Shown here: positions 45,384 through 55,130 of the stretch, in pieces
Position numbering within the stretch: the first letter of the stretch is position 1
Layout of the letters: each line of letters opens with the position of its first letter
Source of the DNA: G963702155 sp963702155
Lineage (GTDB): Bacteria; Pseudomonadota; Alphaproteobacteria; Micavibrionales; Micavibrionaceae
NCBI GenBank assembly: GCA_963702155.1
Contig: OY969717.1
Coordinates: 1,984,001 to 2,048,000, forward strand
Direction of reading: 5' to 3'
Length of the DNA: 64,000 bases
Translations under genes and position numbers: made by a program
Notes under the pieces: model-generated
Seen by the model: only the letters and a program-made list of their open reading frames with translations
The model's database searches: none
Told to the model about the DNA's origin: nothing

Positions 45384-45731
45384 ATGAATACATCAAATTT
45401 TTTTAAAAAAGGCAGGTTTATAACAATCTGCGTGGCCTTGGTTATTATGGTCGCCGCCGGTTCTGCATGGGCACAAGCCGAGGCAGAAACAGAAAGATAT
45501 TTAACCCCCGAGGATGTAATGAACATTTATTATCAGGAAAGAGGGAATATTTACGGAGAATGTACAGCAGCAGACCGCGCCGAGTTGGCAAAACACGAAA
45601 GGGAATTCAAGCTTTATAGCGACCGAGATAAAATTAAATCCGATGAAGATTTGGAACGAGCAGAAGACCTTATTACGAGCAGCGATGTAGAGCGTATGAC
45701 CGCATTAAAAATAAAATGTAGCATACGTTAA
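45384..45731 (+). CDS. Exported hypothetical protein
   Basis: 115 codons. A long N-terminal hydrophobic segment with signal-peptidase type end (ICVALVIMVAAGSAWAQAEA) is followed by a charged helical part: LTPEDVMNIYYQERGNIYGE and DLERAEDLITSSDVERMTA, with two Cys (GEC and KIKCS). Predicted periplasmic. Monocistronic with its own terminator. No family recognised. Confidence 0.6.
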   Translation: MNTSNFFKKGRFITICVALVIMVAAGSAWAQAEAETERYLTPEDVMNIYYQERGNIYGECTAADRAELAKHEREFKLYSDRDKIKSDEDLERAEDLITSSDVERMTALKIKCSIR

Positions 45732-45756
45732 ATGCACTAAAATATTTTAAATACTG

Positions 45757-45790
45757 AAATCCCTGCCATAATCTGCGCAGGGATTTTTCT
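45757..45790 (+). terminator. Terminator after exported hypothetical gene
   Basis: AAATCCCTGC (45757-45766) pairs with GCAGGGATTT (45777-45786), followed by T residues. Confidence 0.82.
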
Positions 45791-45853
45791 TTTGCGTTAA
45801 GCTTTGATTCTGGTTAGGCTACGGCATTCATAAACTTGAGAAATCCAAAAGAA

Positions 45854-47068
45854 ATGCCCGTACAATTTAACGATATAAAAGCCGCACATGACGCAATTAA
45901 AGACTCCATCATCCGTACGCCAACAGTACGGGCGGCGCGGTTATCAGTACACCTTGGTATTGATCTTTATCTAAAGCTTGAAAATTTACAGCATACCAAT
46001 GCGTTCAAAGCGCGCGGCGCACTTAATAAGCTGCTTACTTTAGATGATGAGCAACGTAAGAATGGTGTGATCGCATGTTCAGCCGGAAATCATGCTCAAG
46101 GCGTCGCCTATCATGCGCAAAGGTTGGGTATCCCCGCTATTATTGTTATGCCAAACGGCACGCCTTTCAACAAAATCAAAAAAACCGAAGATTTTGGCGC
46201 AAAGGTTGTTTTGCATGGATCAAATTTTGATGAGTTTGTGCAATTCACAATGGATAAAGCACAAGCCGAAAACCTGACTTTTATCCACCCATTTGATGAT
46301 CGCGCGGTCGTTGCAGGGCAGGGTACGCTTGGTTTGGAGATTATGGAGCAGCAACCCGATATTGATGCGATTATTGTGCCAATTGGCGGTGGTGGCTTGA
46401 TTGCGGGCGTTGCTACGGCCGTTAAGGGCGTGAACGCACAGGTTGAAATCATAGGCGCCCAGGTTGAGGCGTACGCCGCCGTAAAAAATCATCTAGGGCC
46501 TTATGAGTATGATTTGGGCGGGTCAACATTAGCCGAAGGCATTGCCGTGAAAGCCCCCTCTCAGACTAATATGGATGTAATAGATAAACTGGTTGACCGT
46601 ATTGATGTCGCCAGCGAGGCCGAAGTCGAAGAAGCCATTTTTGATTTAATCAGCGATGAAAAATTGGTTGCCGAGGGCGCGGCCGGCGCCGGATTGGCTG
46701 TCATTAAAAAACATCTCGATCATTATAAAGGTAAAAAAGTTTGCCTTGTATTATGTGGCGGAAATATAGACTCGAGGCTTCTTTCTACGCTTATCTTGCG
46801 TGGCCTTGTGCGTGACGGGCGCATCACACGTCTTCGTTTCGAAATCGATGATACGCCGGGACAGCTATCTGACATCGCCCGCATCATAGGGGAGAGCGGC
46901 GCCAACGTAGTTGAGGTCATTCACCAGCGCATGATGCAAACCGTATCCCTCAAGCGCGCAGAATTGGACGTGGTGATCGAAGCACGCGATAAAATGCATG
47001 TTGGCGAAATAGTTGAACATTTGCGTGGTAAGGGATTTAAAGTAACAGCCATGAATGACATATCTTAA
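45854..47068 (+). CDS. ilvA: Threonine ammonia-lyase (threonine dehydratase)
   Basis: About 404 codons from ATG 45854; a TTG at 45836 would add six. The PLP lysine lies in HTNAFKARGALNKL. SAGNHAQGVAYHAQRL, the phosphate-binding VPIGGGGLIAGVATA and LCGGNIDSRLL are all present. A C-terminal ACT domain (LRFEIDDTPGQLSDIARIIG) allows feedback control. This length with one ACT domain is the form that makes 2-oxobutanoate from threonine, either biosynthetic (isoleucine) or catabolic. Confidence 0.93.
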   Translation: MPVQFNDIKAAHDAIKDSIIRTPTVRAARLSVHLGIDLYLKLENLQHTNAFKARGALNKLLTLDDEQRKNGVIACSAGNHAQGVAYHAQRLGIPAIIVMPNGTPFNKIKKTEDFGAKVVLHGSNFDEFVQFTMDKAQAENLTFIHPFDDRAVVAGQGTLGLEIMEQQPDIDAIIVPIGGGGLIAGVATAVKGVNAQVEIIGAQVEAYAAVKNHLGPYEYDLGGSTLAEGIAVKAPSQTNMDVIDKLVDRIDVASEAEVEEAIFDLISDEKLVAEGAAGAGLAVIKKHLDHYKGKKVCLVLCGGNIDSRLLSTLILRGLVRDGRITRLRFEIDDTPGQLSDIARIIGESGANVVEVIHQRMMQTVSLKRAELDVVIEARDKMHVGEIVEHLRGKGFKVTAMNDIS

Positions 47069-47187
47069 AACGATCTTATAAATCAAACTGTTAAAAGAAA
47101 GTATAAAAAACGGCGGAACTCTTATGCTTTCGAAGTGTTAGTGTATATGTAAGACAAAAATAAACTAACATGAGGAGAGAAATTTAA

Positions 47188-47547
47188 ATGTCATTTAATA
47201 AACCATTATTATCATCATCATCACTTACAGGCGATAGCGTTAAAAACGCACAAGGCGAAGATTTAGGTGATATCAAGGATATTATGATCGATACTGAAAC
47301 CGGGCAAGTTGTATATTACGTATTGTCATTTGGTGGTTTCATGGGCATGGGCGATGATTATTTTGCCATCCCGCCGCAAGCATTAACCGTGGATACCGAA
47401 AAAGAGCAAATGATCTTGAATGTAAACAAAGAACAGCTCGAAAAAGCCGAAGGTTTCAACAAAGACAATTGGCCAAATATGGCGGACGAAAGTTTCCGTA
47501 CATCAACATATTCAAATTACGGGTATGAGTATAAAAGAGCTGCATAA
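47188..47547 (+). CDS. PRC-barrel domain protein
   Basis: 119 codons with an AGGAG ribosome site: SLTGDSVKNAQGEDLGDIKD, IMIDTETGQVVYYVLSFGGF and DDYFAIPPQALTVDTEKEQM. The PRC-barrel beta fold is shared with RimM and photosystem H subunits. Small free-standing copies are common in Alphaproteobacteria and stress-linked. The C-terminal DNWPNMADESFRTSTYSNYG is as in the family. Own terminator follows. Confidence 0.88.
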   Translation: MSFNKPLLSSSSLTGDSVKNAQGEDLGDIKDIMIDTETGQVVYYVLSFGGFMGMGDDYFAIPPQALTVDTEKEQMILNVNKEQLEKAEGFNKDNWPNMADESFRTSTYSNYGYEYKRAA

Positions 47548-47568
47548 GGATAGCTTAGAAGCAAAAAC

Positions 47569-47598
47569 AAAAAGCCGCTCATTTAGGGCGGCTTTTTT
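47569..47598 (+). terminator. Terminator after PRC-barrel gene
   Basis: AAAAGCCGC and GCGGCTTTT form a 9-bp stem with a T-run, also usable for the convergent gene. Confidence 0.78.
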
Positions 47599-47618
47599 CT
47601 TAATCCATACAATATTCT

Positions 47619-48629
47619 CTATATTTCCAAATTGAGATAATAATTAGAGGCGGTATATAAAAGATCGGCGGCAGTATGAGCATCAGAGGACGTATACTTA
47701 TTTTCTTTTAATGTAGATTTGAGCGCTTTTATTGGCGTTATTTTGTACATTTCCATATGGTTAATCATAGATTCTCTAACTTCTAGATATGCTTTTTTAA
47801 CTTCCTCAACGTTTGGAAAAAAGCCCTTAGTTCTATAAGTATAAATTGAAAGGGCAGTCGCATGAGAAAGGTCAATTCTAAAATTAGAATATTTTTCAGC
47901 TTTTTGATCACCTTTAGAAAAAATTTTATTTGTAATAGGGAGCTTACCGTTTGCAAGAAAAGTAAATAAATTTGGGAACGTATCTAAAGAGCGTTGCAAA
48001 ATTACTTTGTCCGCATAATTATCTTTAGGAAAAAGCGTTTCAACACTTTGAACACCATGAATATCGCATTCAACCTCCCTTTCAAGCTCTTCTTTGTCAT
48101 CAAAACGATTGTGATCCGTATGCTTTAATTCATGTGCAGTTAGAAAAGTGAAAAAAATACGAGCATTGCGTTCGGGGGTTTTGCTAAAGCGTTCATATCC
48201 TTTATTGAAAATTAGATATGCAGGTTCTATTGAATTAAATGGAAAGTAACATGTGGGCGCAGCACCTTTTTCTAATATTCTTTTAATTTCTGGAATAGAT
48301 GATACTGCTGGTCCAAGATACATATGAAAAGCATTATGAAATTTTTCTGAAAGCGTATCTTTTTTCGTAAAAAAATCATAAAGTCTTGATTTAGAAACAC
48401 TATGCGCCGCAAGAACACCTAAAGAAAAAAAACTATCGTTCTTAATCACACGAATGTTCTGTCGTTTAATACCATCTAACACACTTTTATCTATACTGTG
48501 TTTTTCAAGGTGTTCTGCAATGTCAATGCTGTATATTTCAGGAAAGGCTCTCAAAAAACCTCCTCCAACTGCAATCGCAGAATTTGTAACAATTAAATTG
48601 CTTATAACATCTGAAATATCTATATCCAT
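47619..48629 (-). CDS. Putative zinc metallopeptidase-like protein (HELKH)
   Basis: 336 codons, AT-rich. FFTFLTAHELKHTDH at about 159-173 contains the HExxH zinc motif (H166, E167, H170). REVECDIHG follows 14 residues later with candidate third ligands (E187, D189), the gluzincin-like spacing. No signal peptide. The N-terminal ILVTNSAIAVGGG-like stretch (residues 12-25) is mildly hydrophobic. No known family recognised. Catalysis is inferred from motif only. Base content differs from neighbours, so it may be a late arrival. Confidence 0.55.
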   Translation of the reverse strand: MDIDISDVISNLIVTNSAIAVGGGFLRAFPEIYSIDIAEHLEKHSIDKSVLDGIKRQNIRVIKNDSFFSLGVLAAHSVSKSRLYDFFTKKDTLSEKFHNAFHMYLGPAVSSIPEIKRILEKGAAPTCYFPFNSIEPAYLIFNKGYERFSKTPERNARIFFTFLTAHELKHTDHNRFDDKEELEREVECDIHGVQSVETLFPKDNYADKVILQRSLDTFPNLFTFLANGKLPITNKIFSKGDQKAEKYSNFRIDLSHATALSIYTYRTKGFFPNVEEVKKAYLEVRESMINHMEMYKITPIKALKSTLKENKYTSSDAHTAADLLYTASNYYLNLEI

Positions 48630-48730
48630 AACGTTTTTATATAGATGTAAATATTATTACTCAAATAAAAACCCTTTTAAATAAATTAATATATCGATTT
48701 TTATTTTTTTTAATTGTTATCAGGAGCATA

Positions 48731-50137
48731 TTAACGTTGTCGCCGCCTCTTTTCTCCTGGTGCAGGCTTAGTCGGGCTAGGCGTACCAGGAACATTCTTG
48801 GGTAGACCCGCCTCATATTCAGCCATAGTCTCGCCATGATGCGCAAGGTCAAGCCCCCAATATTCAACAAAGGGGCTGACCCGCAAACCGATCGTGGCAC
48901 GTATAATCATAAGCAATATGAACGTCACACCGCCGGAATATATAATAGTCACAATAACGGATAAAATCTGTGCAATCACGCGCTCCGGTTCACCGTATAA
49001 AAGCCCAGCCGCCCCGCCAATATCAGGATTGGCAAAAACACCAACCAATATCGCGCCGACAATGCCGCCCACACCATGAAGCCCGAAAACATCCAAAGCA
49101 TCATCATATTTGAGCCATTCTTTTAAGTATGTGACAGCAGGATAACAGACAAGCGCGGCAACAATCGCAATCATAATCGCGCCGCCAAAATCAACAAATC
49201 CTGCGGCTGGTGTAATCGCGACAAGCCCCGCAACCACGCCGGAAATCGTGCCCTGAACACTGATTTTACCTTTATGAATGTGTTCTATCAACATCCATAC
49301 AACGGCTGCCATGCCCGCCGCCGTATTCGTCACAAGCATGGCAAACCCCGCACCGCCGCCCGCAGAAAGGGCAGAGCCGGCATTAAACCCGAACCAGCCA
49401 ACCCAAAGCATGCCGGTACCAATGACGGATAAAATAAGGTTATTTGAAGTGGACGGATCACGGCGCGTTTTCATGCCGCGTCCGATAACCACCGCCGCAA
49501 CAAGACCCGCAATACCCGAATTGATATGAACAACCGTGCCGCCCGCAAAATCCAGCGCTTCTCCAAAACCAAGAAACCCCTCATATCCTTCTAAATCAAT
49601 GCCGCCAATAAAACCGCCCGATCCCCAGACCCAGTGGCATATCGGCGCATAAACAAGGATAACCCAGAGCGGAGTAAAAACCAAAAGCGATGTGAACTTG
49701 ATCCGGTCCGCAACCGCGCCAACCAAAAGCGCAGCCGTAATAATTGCAAAGGTAAGCTGAAAAATAATAAAAACGGATTCAGGAATAGTGCCAACCGCGC
49801 TCTCCGGCGTAACACCGGATAACATAAATTTACCCAAACCGCCGATAAACATATTGCCTTCGCTGAATGCTAACGAATATCCGATAATCGGCCAGACAAC
49901 GCTCACCACTACGGCGACCGCGACACTTTGAATAAGGGTGGATAGCACATTATCGCGTTTGACAAGCCCGCCATAAAACAGCGCAAGCCCTGGTACGGTC
50001 ATCATCAAAACAAGTAATGATGACACTAGCAGCCATGCCGTATCCCCGGAATCAAAAGCGGCCTCTTGCGCAAGAGCAGGTGAGGCCAAAAAAAACAATA
50101 AAAATGGTGTGGTGAGAAGCAAAGTCCTTATCATCAA
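48731..50137 (-). CDS. amt: Ammonium transporter
   Basis: 468 codons with a cleavable leader (LLLTTPFLLFFLASPALA) and 11 membrane helices. Amt signatures: TVPGLALFYGGLVKRDNVLS, FAGGTVVHINSGIAGLVAAV (conserved His) and DALDVFGLHGVGGIVGAILV (second pore His). Carries ammonium into the cell. The usual glnK gene is absent on both sides. The tail ends in a basic PTKPAPGEKRRRQR stretch. Alternative start one codon later. Confidence 0.94.
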   Translation of the reverse strand: MMIRTLLLTTPFLLFFLASPALAQEAAFDSGDTAWLLVSSLLVLMMTVPGLALFYGGLVKRDNVLSTLIQSVAVAVVVSVVWPIIGYSLAFSEGNMFIGGLGKFMLSGVTPESAVGTIPESVFIIFQLTFAIITAALLVGAVADRIKFTSLLVFTPLWVILVYAPICHWVWGSGGFIGGIDLEGYEGFLGFGEALDFAGGTVVHINSGIAGLVAAVVIGRGMKTRRDPSTSNNLILSVIGTGMLWVGWFGFNAGSALSAGGGAGFAMLVTNTAAGMAAVVWMLIEHIHKGKISVQGTISGVVAGLVAITPAAGFVDFGGAIMIAIVAALVCYPAVTYLKEWLKYDDALDVFGLHGVGGIVGAILVGVFANPDIGGAAGLLYGEPERVIAQILSVIVTIIYSGGVTFILLMIIRATIGLRVSPFVEYWGLDLAHHGETMAEYEAGLPKNVPGTPSPTKPAPGEKRRRQR

Positions 50138-50305
50138 TCATCCTTTTGATATAACAGGTTATAATACAAATTTAATTAGGAATGATTCGATATTGCGATG
50201 CAAGAGGATTTTTTAATAAGCGCGACATATTCATATGTAAAAAATAGACAAAAAAATGCGACTTCATAATTGAGCCGCATTTTTTAAATCTAATGCTTCG
50301 GGAAT

Positions 50306-51373
50306 TTATGCCGCCGCTTGATCTTCATCATCGGGGTTGATCTTCTTCCCGTATGTACCGGCAAATATTTCACCCGAAAACACTTCTTCCCATGTCCCTT
50401 GTGTAGACGCCTTGGAATATTCGGTCGCGCGGTTTTCGAAGAAATTCGTATGCTCCGCACCATTCAGCATTTCATCCATCCACGGTAATGGGTTTTTGGT
50501 AATCCCGTAAACCGGCTCCAGATTCAGCTGTTGTAAACGACGGTCACCAATATAGCGGATATATTGTTTGACTTCCTCACCCTTAAGACCTTCGATATCG
50601 CCCATTTCAAAACAAAGATCGATAAAGTTATCTTCAAAATTAATAATCGTTTTACAAGATTCGGTAATTTCATCCTGAAGCTCCTTGTCCCAAATATCCG
50701 GATTCTCATCAACAAAGGTGTTGAATAAACGGATCATGGAAAGACAATGAAGCGTTTCATCACGCACCGACCAAGTCACGATTTGCCCCATACCCTTCAT
50801 TTTGTTAAAGCGCGGGAAGTTCATCAAAATCGCGAATGATGCAAAAAGCTGTAACCCTTCGGTAAACGCGCCAAACATCGCCATGGTTTTGGCAATATCG
50901 CGGCGGGATTTCATAGACGCATTCTGCATATAATCGAATTTATCTTTCATTTCCTTATATTTAAGGAAGGCTTCATACTCGACCTCTGGCATACCGATTG
51001 TATCCAAAAGATGCGAATATGCCGCAATATGAACCGTTTCAATATTGGAGAAAGCGGCCAGCATCATCTGCACCTCAACCGGTCCAAACACTTGTGAATA
51101 GTGCTTCATATAGCAATTATTTACTTCCACGTCACTTTGCGTAAAGAAACGAAAAATTTGTGTCACAAGGTTCTTCTCAGAAGGCGTTAAAGATTTTTTC
51201 CAATCCCGCACATCTTCGGCCAATGGCACCTCCTCGGGAAGCCAGTGAATACGCTGCTGCGTGTGCCATGCCTCGTAACACCATGGATATAAAAAAGGTT
51301 TATAAACGTGACGCTCAACTAAAAGCGGTGATTTGACTTCGGCAATATCATTGGAAACTGCGGGGCTACCCAT
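50306..51373 (-). CDS. nrdB: Ribonucleotide reductase class Ia beta subunit
   Basis: 355 codons. Diiron ligands and radical site: SDVEVNN (D81), FSNIETVHIAAYSHLLDTI (E112, H115 and radical Tyr119), FTEGLQLFASFAILMNF, and SVRDETLHCLSMI. It houses the tyrosyl radical that starts deoxynucleotide synthesis. The C-terminal tail is acidic, for binding NrdA. nrdA is not adjacent and not in the window. A NrdR-like box lies about 190 bp upstream. Confidence 0.95.
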   Translation of the reverse strand: MGSPAVSNDIAEVKSPLLVERHVYKPFLYPWCYEAWHTQQRIHWLPEEVPLAEDVRDWKKSLTPSEKNLVTQIFRFFTQSDVEVNNCYMKHYSQVFGPVEVQMMLAAFSNIETVHIAAYSHLLDTIGMPEVEYEAFLKYKEMKDKFDYMQNASMKSRRDIAKTMAMFGAFTEGLQLFASFAILMNFPRFNKMKGMGQIVTWSVRDETLHCLSMIRLFNTFVDENPDIWDKELQDEITESCKTIINFEDNFIDLCFEMGDIEGLKGEEVKQYIRYIGDRRLQQLNLEPVYGITKNPLPWMDEMLNGAEHTNFFENRATEYSKASTQGTWEEVFSGEIFAGTYGKKINPDDEDQAAA

Positions 51374-51530
51374 GGATCGTACTCCTTATTAGATTAAAAT
51401 TTAGTATAGATATTCTTTTCTTACATTTATTATCCAATGTAGACGAGTCGTTTTATATTCCGAGTCATTTTCAAAAAAAGATTTTTGAATAACGGGGATA
51501 AGTAGGATAACTAAAAATAATCAAAGAATT

Positions 51531-51576
51531 AGCACATATTGTGCTTGTGTGTGTATATTAACACTACATGTTGTGT
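51531..51576 (-). promoter_or_regulatory. NrdR-like box and paired palindrome upstream of nrdB
   Basis: ACACTACATGTTGTGT (51561-51576) fits the NrdR consensus (ACAC-AT-GTGT symmetry). A second perfect palindrome AGCACATATTGTGCT lies at 51531-51545, with centres about 30 bp apart, near three helical turns, as NrdR box pairs usually are. The second one does not match the consensus base by base. Expected to repress nrdB when dATP is high. Confidence 0.5.
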
Positions 51577-51643
51577 GGTTCAAGAGGGGCGCTATGAAAT
51601 TATTTATTCTAACAAAGATGTAATCTAATTTATAAATAACAGA

Positions 51644-52306
51644 TCAGGATGCGCGCTTTTGCAAAAATGCGTTCATGATATCGGGTTGTGAGATATCAGC
51701 TATTATAAAATCAGCTTTTCGATCTGCGGCTTTTTGCAAGCGTGCCATATATTCAAGATGTGAAACCTCCTCAATACCGAATTGAATGAGATGATCATTG
51801 ACAAATTGCGTATCAAAAAGCGTAAAACCGCCCCTCCAAAGTCGTGCCACTAAATGGGTAAGTGCGATTTTACTGCCATTGCTCGCCCGTGAGAACATAC
51901 TCTCACCAAAAAATGCGCTGCCGATTTTAAGGCCATACACCCCACCAATCAATACACCATCACGCCAGCATTCTGCGCTATGCGCATGGCCGTGTGCGTG
52001 AAGGTCACAATAAACATTAATAATATTATCATTTATCCATGTTTCCGGACGGCGCGTGGTTTCGGCGCCGCATGCACGTATCACATCTTCAAACGCCGTA
52101 TCAAAGCGGATATCATAATCATAAGCCTTTATAGAGCGGCGTAAGGATTTGGAAACATGAAATCCTGCAATGGGCAAAATACCGCGTTCCTCCGGACAAA
52201 CCCAATGTATATATGGGCTATCCCCCGCATACGCCATGGGGAAAAGCCCATGACGATAGGCTTCTAGAATGAGATCAGGTGTAAGAATAATTTGCATGAT
52301 ATTCAT
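51644..52306 (-). CDS. aat: Leucyl/phenylalanyl-tRNA-protein transferase
   Basis: 220 codons: LILEAYRHGLFPMAYAGDSP, HWVCPEERGILPI, FHVSKSLRRSIK, then CWRDGVLIGGVYGLKIGSAF, FGESMFSRASNGSKIALTHL and FTLFDTQFVNDHLIQFG. It adds Leu or Phe to basic N-termini so that ClpS/ClpAP can degrade the protein (N-end rule). Complete length for the alphaproteobacterial form. Confidence 0.95.
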   Translation of the reverse strand: MNIMQIILTPDLILEAYRHGLFPMAYAGDSPYIHWVCPEERGILPIAGFHVSKSLRRSIKAYDYDIRFDTAFEDVIRACGAETTRRPETWINDNIINVYCDLHAHGHAHSAECWRDGVLIGGVYGLKIGSAFFGESMFSRASNGSKIALTHLVARLWRGGFTLFDTQFVNDHLIQFGIEEVSHLEYMARLQKAADRKADFIIADISQPDIMNAFLQKRAS

Positions 52307-52405
52307 TATACACGGTTATAATGTAAATAGAATTGACATATTTATATAATATCTGATAGATTTTGCCATATTTTTTAAAAGTTACAATATATAGATAGAA
52401 TTGAA

Positions 52406-53764
52406 ATGAGCAATTATCGATCCCAAAACAAAGATGATCTGATTGAAGATATTAGGGCATTTGTTTCTTCAGAACATACAGATGGCATGAGGTTTTTGCT
52501 TGAAAAAGCAGTGGATCAAAATATAGACACAACCAAAGACTGGCTGATTTCAATATATAAACATGAGCTAAATAATTACGCTAAACCTATACAAAGAATC
52601 AATGAATCCATAATTGCGACAAAAGATGCTAAGTTGGAACTCGCTGTACCATATAAAAGAGGACTTTTTTCTAAGCCCGAGATGGTAGCGCCAAATCATA
52701 CAAAAAAGATTTCAAAAAGATACGCAGATAAAGCACGAGAATATAAACGTTTATCTGAAAATGAAATCTATCTAATGCGTTCAAAAGAAGAATTAATAAA
52801 AAAGAGTGCTACGTTTTTAGGCGAACATTCAACTTATTTCAACCTGTCAGAAAGTATCATTAAAGATGCAGAACAACGTATAAATCAAGACGCCTCAGCA
52901 TATGCACATGCGACAGAAATTCTGTTTATGAGCAACTTCAAAATCGAAGATATAAACGCTATTAAAGATAAGTTTTTAACAGAAAACATTCAGGATGCGA
53001 GTGACCTCGAAATGTTTGAAGACATCTACAGGAAACAAAAACCCCAAGAGGTCGCCCTTACATTAAATTCTGATGAACACATGAGTAAATTGGGTAAAAT
53101 TGGAGAGTTCTTATCTGAAAATTACCGGGAAAACTATAAATTAACATCGCTTTACGAGGCTAATAAAAAACTTCAAGAATATGTTGTGCAAATAGACTAT
53201 ATCGAAAATGATCTATTAGGTAAAACAAGTAACTTAGACATTGCTGACCTCCAAGGCATATATGATGAGCTTACATCTGATTTTAACAGCTTAATGCATC
53301 AGATGTTAAAACAGGATGTAAATCGAACCAATAATTCTCTCAAACATGATATTACATATATTTTTTGGGGGTCTAATGCGATATCAAATGAGCAATTATT
53401 TTATAAGCTAAAGGATACGTTTAACGATAAAACAGTGCAACATAGTATTGCAAAGCCGCTCACATCGATTGATAAAGATGCAAAACTTGAAAAATCTTTT
53501 AATTCGGAGGGGATAATCAATCTTGTTTTCTCAGAAAAATCTGGAGTAGACACGCGCAATCTAGCAGAACAAATACGTAAAACGAATGCTTATAAAGACA
53601 ATCATAAGATTGTTGGGAATACAAAACTATATGCAAGTCAATATACTATTACTTTGAGATTTGAAAATGCTGTGAGAAAAAGCCTTCCCAACGTTTTAGC
53701 AAAAGCTTTGACTCAAATTTCAAACGAAAGCCAGGGTAACTTTAGCAAGCCTGAAGAACCATGA
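52406..53764 (+). CDS. Large helical hypothetical protein
   Basis: 452 codons, markedly AT-rich, with no signal peptide or membrane helix. It is largely alpha-helical with likely coiled coils (SKRYADKAREYKRLSENEIY, YEANKKLQEYVVQIDYIEND) and ends in a basic RFENAVRKSLPNVLAKALTQ segment. I recognise no domain. It has its own upstream region and is convergent with accC (15 bp between stops). AT-rich orphan status suggests recent arrival. Confidence 0.6.
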   Translation: MSNYRSQNKDDLIEDIRAFVSSEHTDGMRFLLEKAVDQNIDTTKDWLISIYKHELNNYAKPIQRINESIIATKDAKLELAVPYKRGLFSKPEMVAPNHTKKISKRYADKAREYKRLSENEIYLMRSKEELIKKSATFLGEHSTYFNLSESIIKDAEQRINQDASAYAHATEILFMSNFKIEDINAIKDKFLTENIQDASDLEMFEDIYRKQKPQEVALTLNSDEHMSKLGKIGEFLSENYRENYKLTSLYEANKKLQEYVVQIDYIENDLLGKTSNLDIADLQGIYDELTSDFNSLMHQMLKQDVNRTNNSLKHDITYIFWGSNAISNEQLFYKLKDTFNDKTVQHSIAKPLTSIDKDAKLEKSFNSEGIINLVFSEKSGVDTRNLAEQIRKTNAYKDNHKIVGNTKLYASQYTITLRFENAVRKSLPNVLAKALTQISNESQGNFSKPEEP

Positions 53765-53779
53765 AGAATATAATTGTCG

Positions 53780-55126
53780 TTACCTCTTACGCTTCTCAAG
53801 CTGGTCTTCCAGCCAATGAATAGTAAAATCGCCTGAAATAAAGTCCTCTTGCTCTGTAATCCAGTAATGTAATGGCAGCGTGGTTTTAACGCCTTCAATA
53901 ACAGTTTCCCGAATTGCGCGGCGCAAACGCCGGATGCATTCATCGCGGTTTCGTCCATGAACAATCAGTTTTCCAATCATGGAATCATAGTATGGCGGAA
54001 TGGAATATCCTGTGTAAATTGCGCTATCAAAACGCACACCAAGTCCGCCAGGTGCATGAAATTGTTTGATTTTCCCGGGGGATGGCATGAAAGTGTCCGG
54101 GTCTTCGGCATTTATCCGGATTTCAATTGCATGACCGCGCAGGCGTAAATGCTCTTTATTGACTGATAATGGTTCACCGGCCGCAACGCGAATTTGCTCT
54201 GCAATTAAATCAATGCCTGTAATCATTTCTGTAACGGGATGCTCTACCTGAATACGGGTATTCATCTCCATAAAATAGAATTCACCATCTTCAAATAAAA
54301 ACTCGATCGTTCCCGCGCCCACATAACCAAGCTTTTTAACAGTTTCGGCGGCGAGCGTCCCAATTTTGCGGCGCTGCTCTTCTGTCAAAACAGGAGAGGG
54401 GCCTTCTTCGATCAATTTTTGGTGACGCCGCTGAATAGAGCAATCGCGCTCCCCCAGATGTATGCCATTGCCGTGTTTATCGCCAAAAACCTGAATTTCG
54501 ATGTGGCGCGGATTGCCCAAAAACTTCTCGATATAAACGGTATCATCACCAAAATTGGCCTTAGCTTCACTACGTGCGCGGGAAAATTGTTCCGCAAAAT
54601 CTTCGGCTTTGCGTACAACTTGCATACCTTTACCGCCGCCGCCGGACGAGGCTTTGATAAGGACAGGAAAGCCCATATCTTCGGCAATTTTCTGACCGTC
54701 TTCTATGGTATCCACCGCACCTTTAGAACCCGGTACAACGGGAAGTCCAAACGATTTAACGGTTTTCTTGGCTGTAACCTTATCACCCATCATCTCAATA
54801 ACATCGGCAGAAGGCCCGATAAAAGTAAAGCCATGCTCCTCGACCATACGGGCAAATTGCGCGTTTTCAGATAAAAATCCATAGCCGGGATGAATGGCAT
54901 CCGCGCCGGTCAACGAGGCCGCGCTCAATATAGAAGGAATATTTAAATAACTGTCACGGCTTGGATTGGGACCAATACAAACTGACTCATCCGCCAGACG
55001 CACTGCCATAGAGCTGGCATCTGCTGTAGAGTGAACCGCAACTGTTTGTATATCCATTTCTTTACAGGCGCGAATAATTCGAAGGGCAATTTCGCCGCGA
55101 TTGGCTATAAGAATTTTTTTAATCAT
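53780..55126 (-). CDS. accC: Acetyl-CoA carboxylase, biotin carboxylase subunit
   Basis: 448 codons: ILIANRGEIALRIIRACKEM, DAIHPGYGFLSENAQFARMV, ATP-grasp glycine loop KASSGGGGKGMQVV, and EMNTRIQVEHPVTEMITGID with the carboxylation site residues. It carboxylates biotin on AccB with ATP and bicarbonate, the first step of fatty-acid synthesis. Four bp downstream of accB, in the conserved aroQ-accB-accC order. Confidence 0.97.
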   Translation of the reverse strand: MIKKILIANRGEIALRIIRACKEMDIQTVAVHSTADASSMAVRLADESVCIGPNPSRDSYLNIPSILSAASLTGADAIHPGYGFLSENAQFARMVEEHGFTFIGPSADVIEMMGDKVTAKKTVKSFGLPVVPGSKGAVDTIEDGQKIAEDMGFPVLIKASSGGGGKGMQVVRKAEDFAEQFSRARSEAKANFGDDTVYIEKFLGNPRHIEIQVFGDKHGNGIHLGERDCSIQRRHQKLIEEGPSPVLTEEQRRKIGTLAAETVKKLGYVGAGTIEFLFEDGEFYFMEMNTRIQVEHPVTEMITGIDLIAEQIRVAAGEPLSVNKEHLRLRGHAIEIRINAEDPDTFMPSPGKIKQFHAPGGLGVRFDSAIYTGYSIPPYYDSMIGKLIVHGRNRDECIRRLRRAIRETVIEGVKTTLPLHYWITEQEDFISGDFTIHWLEDQLEKRKR

Positions 55127-55130
55127 CGGG

